Source: Cochliopodium minus
Taxonomy: Eukaryota > Discosea > Himatismenida > Cochliopodiidae
Direction: 5' to 3'
Assembly: GCA_024220525.1 (NCBI GenBank)
Contig: JAMYWO010000013.1
Span: forward strand, 295,255 to 308,632
Length of the DNA: 13,378 bases
A program made the position numbers and the translations under genes. The notes under the pieces are model-generated. The model was not told the DNA's origin, made no database searches, and saw only the letters and a list, made by a program, of their open reading frames with translations. This document shows, piece by piece, positions 8,807 to 13,378 of this stretch (positions are counted from its first letter, which is position 1; every line of letters starts with the position of its first letter).

Positions 8807-9043
8807 ATGAATCCAGAAGAAATAGTGGACGAAGAGGAAGAAGACTTTGAATTTCCATTTGAGATAAAGACAGAGGAAATGGAGTTTGACAATATAAAAG
8901 ATCAAGTCAAACTAAAAATCCATCAAATTCATGAAAAAAAAAAACTTAAAAAGATGCATAACAAACAAACTGAAATAGATTGTGTCCAAAAAATATCAAG
9001 TCCACATCATGTTGATAATGTTAAATTTAAATTTAATAGATGA
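8807..9043 (+). CDS. Small acidic hypothetical protein, possibly spliced to a second exon
   Basis: I do not recognise this protein. From the ATG at 8807 it reads 78 residues to TGA 9041-9043. It starts MNPEEIVDEEEEDFEFPFEI, a strongly acidic stretch, followed by a Lys/Glu/His-rich helix (about residues 27-60). The frame is also open upstream to about 8702, but the sequence before the chosen ATG is low in information. After the stop, a T-rich run ending gtatag (9078) precedes an open stretch to about 9180 with Trp-rich reading in one frame (IWKWTGGVALYLSKY) and EVDRWCCSLSFKVPKK in another. A donor at 9020 would join in phase to the first of these, but that frame then runs on into the tRNA-Glu gene without a stop. 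The second frame ends at TAA 9177-9179 but would need an earlier, weaker donor. The ORF end is therefore uncertain. Confidence 0.35.
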   Translation: MNPEEIVDEEEEDFEFPFEIKTEEMEFDNIKDQVKLKIHQIHEKKKLKKMHNKQTEIDCVQKISSPHHVDNVKFKFNR

Positions 9044-9183
9044 ATTAATTCTCATAATGATTGAATTTTTTTGTATAGATCTACTTCAAGAAACAAAAGC
9101 AAATCAAGCAAATTTGGAAGTGGACAGGTGGTGTTGCTCTCTATCTTTCAAAGTACCAAAAAAATTTGTTCAAAAATAAATTG

Positions 9184-9193
9184 AAAAAAAAAA
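9184..9193 (-). terminator. Pol III T-run terminator of tRNA-Glu
   Basis: Ten T in a row on the minus strand, starting seven bases after the tRNA-Glu 3' end, is a standard RNA polymerase III stop. Confidence 0.8.
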
Positions 9194-9199
9194 TAAATT

Positions 9200-9271
9200 C
9201 TCCCCTACCGGGACTCGAACCCGGGGCGGCCCGGTGAAAGCGGGCAATGTTACCACCTACACCATAGAGGA
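9200..9271 (-). tRNA. tRNA-Glu (anticodon UUC), complete
   Basis: A full 72-base cloverleaf. The acceptor stem TCCTCTA pairs with TAGGGGA (one T-G wobble), followed by discriminator G. The anticodon stem GCCCG/CGGGC encloses loop CTTTCAC with anticodon TTC, reading GAA. The T arm CCGGG-TTCGAGT-CCCGG is intact and supplies the B box; the D arm TGGTGTAGGTGG supplies the A box. CCA is not encoded, as expected in eukaryotes. No intron. This is the only complete tRNA gene of the four in the window. Confidence 0.95.
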
Positions 9272-9557
9272 TATTTTTCTTGTTATAAAAATCTCAAAGA
9301 TTTTAAAATTAATTTATATTTAAAAACCCCAATAAAACAAATTTTAAATTTCTTAATTACTTTTTTCTCAAAGAATCATTTATTGAGAACAATTTTTAAA
9401 AAAGAATTTCTCTTTTTTTTTTTATAAAGTCCTAAATAAAAACTAACAAATTTTTCCTTTATTGAATAAAACTAACTTTTTAATCCAGATCTTATAAACA
9501 TTCATGTCCATGCATAAAAAAAATTAAAATTAACTAATTTTGTATAATAATAATTTT
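9272..9557. other. AT-rich spacer between tRNA genes
   Basis: No coding frame or structured element was recognised. It holds homopolymer A and T runs only. Confidence 0.5.
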
Positions 9558-9565
9558 AAAAAAAA
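9558..9565 (-). terminator. Pol III T-run at the T-arm-less tRNA
   Basis: Eight T on the minus strand follow directly after the acceptor stem, so a transcript would end with essentially no 3' trailer. Confidence 0.6.
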
Positions 9566-9627
9566 GTTTCTTGTGAATTTACCATCCGCCTGTGGAGCGG
9601 ACGCTCTACCAATTGAGCTAAAGAAAC
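9566..9627 (-). tRNA. tRNA-like gene lacking a T arm (62 bases; Val-CAC or Trp-CCA)
   Basis: The acceptor stem GTTTCTT/AAGAAAC is a perfect 7 bp, the D arm GCTC-AATTGGTA-GAGC is perfect and keeps an A box, and the anticodon stem TCCGC/GCGGA is perfect. Between the anticodon stem and the acceptor 3' strand there are only 12 bases (TGGTAAATTCAC) where about 22 are expected, so the variable region plus T arm has lost about 10 bases and there is no B box. The anticodon loop is TCCACAG: strict counting gives CAC (Val) with a C at position 33, while taking its T as the invariant U33 gives CCA (Trp). It may be a pseudogene, a gene mis-sequenced in one block, or a tRNA without a T arm; two later tRNA genes show comparable losses. 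Confidence 0.6.
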
Positions 9628-11133
9628 ATTATTATTTACTGATTTCATGATGATAGCAGTATTGATAAAAAGAAAGTTTAATGTATGAATAAAGAGTTAT
9701 TTTTTTCACAAATTTTATTTTATGAAATTTTTTTTGTTAGTAAAAATGATTGTTAATTGGATATATTAATCAACATATACAAATGATAATATGATTATTT
9801 GGATCTCATTGATCAAATATATAGTATCTTATGTTGAGTTATAAAAATTGATCCAAATTATATGGAGCAGATTAAATTCTCACGTTCAATAGAGTATTTT
9901 GAAAGTTTGCAATTTTGTTGTTTTGTTAAATATTAATTTATTCCAATAACTTGTATCAATCATTTTAATGTTAAAGGGATATTAAAATATGAAAAATATT
10001 AGGGTAAATAAAATTATTAATATTTCCAAATAATCAATTTGTTACCCTCTGTTCTTTTCTTCTTTCTCAATTTTTGTCACACAATTTTTATTTCATTTTT
10101 TTTTAAAATTTATATTGTTCATTCACACTCTTTGATAAAAAAAAAAAGGAGAAAATAATAATCAATCTCATTGAAAGAAGTAAAATGAAAGTAAAAAATA
10201 TTTTTCAACCAATCATCTATTAAAAAAATTTTATTTTGAAAAAAAATGATCGAAATATACATCAATATTTATCAAATAGAAATAATTATTTGATAATATA
10301 ATATAGAATCTTATGTTTTATAAAGGTAATTTTGTTCAAATTATAAATTTTTACTCATCAATGCAATAAGGAGAAATAATTTTTCCTTTTAAAAATCAAC
10401 AAACATTGATATATTGAAGATATAACCTCAAAAATACAATTGATTTTCATTTGGTGTATTGGAATCGCATTAAAATGCAAAAATTATTTCCTTATGAAAT
10501 TCTCCAAAAAAAAATTTATTCTTCATCAAACAGTCCAAATATTTGAATTAATACAAAAAAATTGTAAATGGAATTCTTTATATCTTCTAAATATATGTGA
10601 TTTTTTTATTTAATATTCCAAAAAAGATTATTAGAAATTTCCAAACAAATTTTGGATTTTTCTATATATAAGATGATTTCAATGATTTTAAATGATGGTG
10701 ATTACTGTTTTATTGAAATCAAAATATCTCTTTATATTGAATTCAGATGGTTTTTTTTTAAATAAAATTTGGAGATGCTCATATTGCCCTTGAATAACAA
10801 TTGTTTTGAAACAAAATTTTTATTTTTGTTTAAATCTTATTTTTTTCTGTTTGCTTGATAAAGTTTATAATTGAATATAAGCTTTTAACAACGAAAATAC
10901 CCATAAAAATTTTTGAAAGAGCAAATCTTCTTTTTTTTTTTTCATGAGATTACCAACAAGAAATTTTTCCAAATTAAGGATTTTATTTTCTTTTTTTTAA
11001 ACAATTAAAATAATTATTTTAAGTAATTTGAAATTAGATACTTTTTCTTTTTAATTATTTGTTTGATAAGTTTTATTGTAGTGGAAAATTTTTAATCACA
11101 AAACAAAAAAAAATAACGTAAAAAAAAAATGGA
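9628..11133. other. Long AT-rich gene-free stretch
   Basis: No coding exon or RNA gene was recognised on either strand. It contains the repeat copy at 9759-9880 and a weaker relative at about 10257-10350 (sharing gaatcttatgtt and a ttcaaattat end), plus homopolymer runs. Stop codons are frequent in all frames. Confidence 0.5.
9759..9880 (+). repeat. Dispersed repeat, copy A (partner inverted at 12847-12962)
   Basis: Read forward, this block starts ggatatattaatcaacatat, passes aatgataatatgatt and atcttatgttgag, and ends aattgatccaaattatatgg with an attaaattct tail. The reverse complement of 12847-12962 follows the same order with small changes: ggatcaatcaacatatataa, aatgataatatgatc, atcatatgttga, aattcatccaaattatattg, attgaattct. 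A 28-base core differs at one position by eye. It has no coding capacity, so a short non-autonomous element or old duplicated DNA is likely. Confidence 0.65.
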
Positions 11134-11153
11134 GAAAGTGAGAAAGTGAGAAA
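11134..11153 (+). repeat. Short GTGAGAAA tandem repeat
   Basis: Two to three copies of an 8-base unit (gagaaagtgagaaagtgag). This is minor low-complexity sequence. Confidence 0.6.
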
Positions 11154-11415
11154 AAATATAAATAAAAACTTTTAGAAATTGAAAATTATGTTGGAGTTAT
11201 TGAATAAAAATTGTTAATTTGAATGTAAGTAAAAAAAAAAATTTAAATTCAAAATAATATATTTTTTAATTTTTTTAATTTTTAAATTTGTCGAATTATC
11301 AGCCCAAACTCAGAAACAAATAAAATTTAATTCTAAAAGCAAAAAGATTTGATCTATTTAAAACTAATAAAGTTTTATTCCAACTTTAAATCTATTTTTC
11401 TTTGAGAATCAAAAT
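11154..11415. other. AT-rich spacer
   Basis: No gene or structured element was recognised. Confidence 0.4.
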
Positions 11416-11416
11416 C

Positions 11417-11496
11417 TTTTTTTGTTTTTATCAAAAAAAAAAATTGTTTTTGTTTTTATCAAAAAAAAAAATTGTTTTTGTTTTTATCAAAAAAAA
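11417..11496 (+). repeat. 28-bp tandem repeat, three copies
   Basis: The unit consists of tttttgtttttatc followed by a run of 8-11 A and attg. The gtttttatc element recurs at 11424, 11452 and 11480, an exact period of 28. Each T-rich half can pair with the following A-run, so the transcript or single strand could fold. There are no spacers and no cas genes, so it is a minisatellite and not a CRISPR. Confidence 0.85.
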
Positions 11497-11565
11497 TCAC
11501 TTTTCTTAAAATTTAACACATTCTTAAACTATTTTTTATTTTAAAAAAAAAAAAAAATAAGAATT

Positions 11566-11574
11566 AAAAAAAAA
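11566..11574 (-). terminator. Pol III T-run at the shortened tRNA-Lys
   Basis: Nine T on the minus strand begin directly at the 3' end of the tRNA-Lys-like gene. Confidence 0.6.
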
Positions 11575-11637
11575 GCCCTCGAACCCACGACCCTGCGATT
11601 AAAAGTCGCATGCTCTACCAAACTGAGCTAGTAAGGC
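11575..11637 (-). tRNA. tRNA-Lys (anticodon UUU) missing 3' half of T stem and part of acceptor
   Basis: The 63 bases begin with acceptor GCCTTAC, then TA and D arm GCTC-AGTTTGGTA-GAGC (A box intact), anticodon arm TGCGA-CTTTTAA-TCGCA with perfect stem and anticodon TTT (Lys), variable GGGTC, T stem 5' strand GTGGG and loop start TTCGAG. It then jumps to GGC and the T-run. The expected CCCAC strand of the T stem and the GTAA of the acceptor 3' strand are absent, a loss of about 10 bases compared with a normal 73-base tRNA. The final GGC still pairs with the first three acceptor bases. The body is otherwise undamaged, so the loss looks recent or is a sequence artefact. As written, it could not form a normal acceptor stem. 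Confidence 0.75.
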
Positions 11638-12081
11638 TTTATATGTTATATTTAATATTTTATTTTTATTATAAAAATGGAAAATTTGTATTAATAAATG
11701 AAAATATATTTTTTATTCATCATAATAAAAAAAATGAGAAGAGATAAATAATTTAAAATGGAAAAGAGGAAAAACATCTGTATTTATAAAGATAATAAAG
11801 GGTATAATACATAAATTATTTAAAATAAAAAAAGAAATGAAAAACTTAATAATTGAAAAACCATTTTCTTGGTAAAAAAATTTATAATCAGAGTGACAAA
11901 TATAATCACTAAATTAAATGGAGAAAAAATTTTCATGTTTTTATTTCCCATTAAGAAAAATTGATTATTTTATTAGATATTTAGTATCAAATAAAATAAT
12001 TTATTTTTTAATTGTTTAAAATATTAGATTTTATTCATTTTTAATGTTTTAAATTTAATTAATTTGAAAACTAAAGATAAT
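11638..12081. other. AT-rich spacer between tRNA genes
   Basis: No coding frame, RNA gene or repeat family was recognised; A and T runs dominate. Confidence 0.5.
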
Positions 12082-12140
12082 GTCCGTTAGAGCGGTCGAC
12101 TTCTAATTGACAGGTCGTGGGTTCAATCCCCACATCGGAC
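12082..12140 (+). tRNA. tRNA-Arg (anticodon UCU) missing the 5' half of the D arm
   Basis: The 59 bases begin with acceptor GTCCG, then jump to TTAGAGC, the end of a D arm. The expected last two acceptor bases, TA, the 5' D stem GCTC and most of the D loop are missing, about 14 bases, which is exactly the A-box region. From there on the gene is intact: anticodon arm GTCGA-CTTCTAA-TTGAC (one G-T pair) with anticodon TCT (Arg, AGA), variable AGGTC, T arm GTGGG-TTCAATC-CCCAC with B box, and acceptor 3' strand ATCGGAC, of which CGGAC pairs perfectly with the five 5' bases left. It cannot recruit TFIIIC normally without an A box, so as written it is probably inactive. Confidence 0.75.
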
Positions 12141-12144
12141 TTGG

Positions 12145-12150
12145 TTTTTT
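12145..12150 (+). terminator. Pol III T-run at the shortened tRNA-Arg
   Basis: Six T start five bases after the acceptor stem, followed by a further T-rich stretch. Confidence 0.6.
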
Positions 12151-12846
12151 ATTTATTTGAATGAATATAAACATAATAGTTTTTTTTTTTTTTAGTAAAA
12201 ATTTATTTTTGAAAGGTAAAATTATGGATCCTTTCATTCAAAATTATATTAAGTAAAGAGTAACATTTAATGGTTGCCTAAATGTTTCTTATTCTTCATT
12301 TTTTTTTAATTCAATCCAAATATTAAGGACTGAAAAATATTTTTTTGTTATTCTTCATTTCAAATTAAAAGTAATTTTGTGGAAAGTTGAAAATTTGAAT
12401 ATATGGATAATTTATTCAGTATTTGTACAAATATGTAATAGTATAGTATTAATTTTTGTGAAAAATAGAATTTATTTAATATGAAGGGAATATAATTGAT
12501 GGATATGCATAAGGGGAGATTTTTTTTTTCTTTTTTAAATGTGTGTCTGGATATCCGACATATTTTTAACACGATTAAAAAAATCATTCATCTATATATT
12601 GGAGAAATATCTTCTAATATACAATGTTATTTACATACAGTGTATGGTGGTGATTCGCATAATTATTCAAATTATTTTTCCTTAAGGGATTTCGAATGAA
12701 ATCTTATTTGAATATTCTTAATATTGTTTATCTTCTTCAAAATTCTGAAAATATATTGATGTATTAACTTAATTTTTGTTGAAGGCTGACTAATTTTGCA
12801 TATTTTATAAGGAATTAAAAAAATATAAATTGAAAATTTTTTTTTA

Positions 12847-12962
12847 GAATTCAATACGCAATATAATTTGGATGAATTTTTAATATTTCAACATATGATA
12901 GTATATAAATTGATCATTGATTGAATATGATCATATTATCATTTATATATGTTGATTGATCC
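12847..12962 (-). repeat. Dispersed repeat, copy C (inverted relative to 9759-9880)
   Basis: Read on the minus strand it follows copy A along its whole length; the best-matched parts are the segment from aatcaacatata to gataatatgat and the atccaaattatat segment near its end. It also contains an internal inverted repeat (tcaacatat near 12889 against atatgttga near 12946-12954), so a single strand could fold. Two tRNA genes lie between copies A and C. Confidence 0.65.
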
Positions 12963-13378
12963 ATTCTTTGATATATTTACTAAGAAATTTTCATTAACCT
13001 AGGAATGCAGATCAAAAGAACTAAAATATTTTCGAATGATTTGATTTCCAGTAAGGGAGATAGATGCTATAAAAATAAGTAATTTTTTATATTTTATTTA
13101 TATTTTCAAAATATTTTTGTATTTTGAAAAGAGGAAAAACATAATTACATTCTAACATGTAGATCCCGATGGGGATTCCTCATATTTTCCTCTTCACTTG
13201 TGGAGTATCTTCTATTATTCTCAATAATCTCTTCCATAAATCAATCTACAAATATTCTGATATTCAAATGATATTAATAAAGCAGAATAGTCGAAGTGTA
13301 TTTAGTATTTTGAATTTACTTTTATTTTATTTTTTTATATTTCTTTTTGTAATTATTCTTCATTAAAAAGCAATATAC

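Larger units (their letters stand above)
12141..13378. other. AT-rich right end, no gene recognised
   Basis: Open frames of 60-75 codons occur on both strands (for example 12360-12587 minus, 12496-12699 plus, 13169-13366 plus). They overlap one another, are dominated by Ile, Phe, Leu, Lys and Asn, and carry no motif I recognise. A less AT-biased patch at about 13150-13250 reads MEEIIENNRRYSTSEEENMR on the minus strand, which might be a fragment of an exon. The inverted copy of the dispersed repeat lies at 12847-12962. Confidence 0.4.

Noticed and set aside
11417-11496. CRISPR-like array
   Set aside because: The 28-base units are contiguous with no spacers, and the genome is eukaryotic with introns.
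12360-12854. Two minus-strand ORFs with similar starts (IFLI..KIC.IS) as a duplicated gene
   Set aside because: The similarity is short and made of residues coded by AT-rich codons; no motif or splice structure supports it.
13169-13366. 65-residue membrane-like ORF near the right end
   Set aside because: The hydrophobic end is T-rich low-complexity sequence and there is no family match; it may hide an antisense exon but this cannot be shown.

Overview
The window is nuclear DNA of a very AT-rich eukaryote, most likely a protist. Exons with mixed base composition are separated by GT-AG introns made almost wholly of A and T, and there are eukaryotic-type tRNA genes with Pol III T-run terminators. 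Stop codons at real gene ends are TAA and TGA, so nothing calls for a variant code. I cannot name the organism; an AT-rich amoeboid or flagellate lineage would fit. One N (position 2616) marks it as draft assembly.

Layout. Positions 297-1756 hold a 5'-truncated, stop-ridden remnant of a LINE (non-LTR retrotransposon) reverse transcriptase, followed by an A-rich tail. Positions 2466-5209 (+) hold an intron-rich gene of about nine exons for a coiled-coil protein with a C-terminal C3HC4 RING finger. Convergent with it, 53 bases away, is the 3' end of a MutS-family gene that looks like MSH4 (6035 down to 5263, minus strand). Just upstream on the same strand is the 5' half of a gene for a BAR-PH protein of the ACAP type (8038 down to 6278). 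The PH domain stops halfway at a splice donor, and MSH4 starts in the middle of its ATPase domain at a splice acceptor. The two halves are joined by a low-complexity AT stretch and are out of frame if spliced. This is either a misassembly or a real deletion fusing two genes.

From about 8040 to the right end there are few genes: a small acidic ORF (8807-9043), an intact tRNA-Glu(UUC) at 9200-9271, and three further tRNA genes at 9566-9627, 11575-11637 and 12082-12140. Each of these three lacks one block of roughly 10-14 bases from a different part of the cloverleaf, while its remaining stems stay essentially perfectly paired. The rest is AT-rich spacer with a diverged inverted repeat pair (9759-9880 and 12847-12962) and a 28-bp tandem repeat (about 11417-11496).

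The protein genes do not form one pathway: they cover probable ubiquitin ligation (RING), membrane curvature and Arf signalling (BAR-PH), and meiotic crossover formation (MSH4). The most unusual points are the set of tRNA genes with internal deletions, the BAR-PH/MSH4 junction, and introns that have grown by tandem duplication, in one case copying the 3' splice site.
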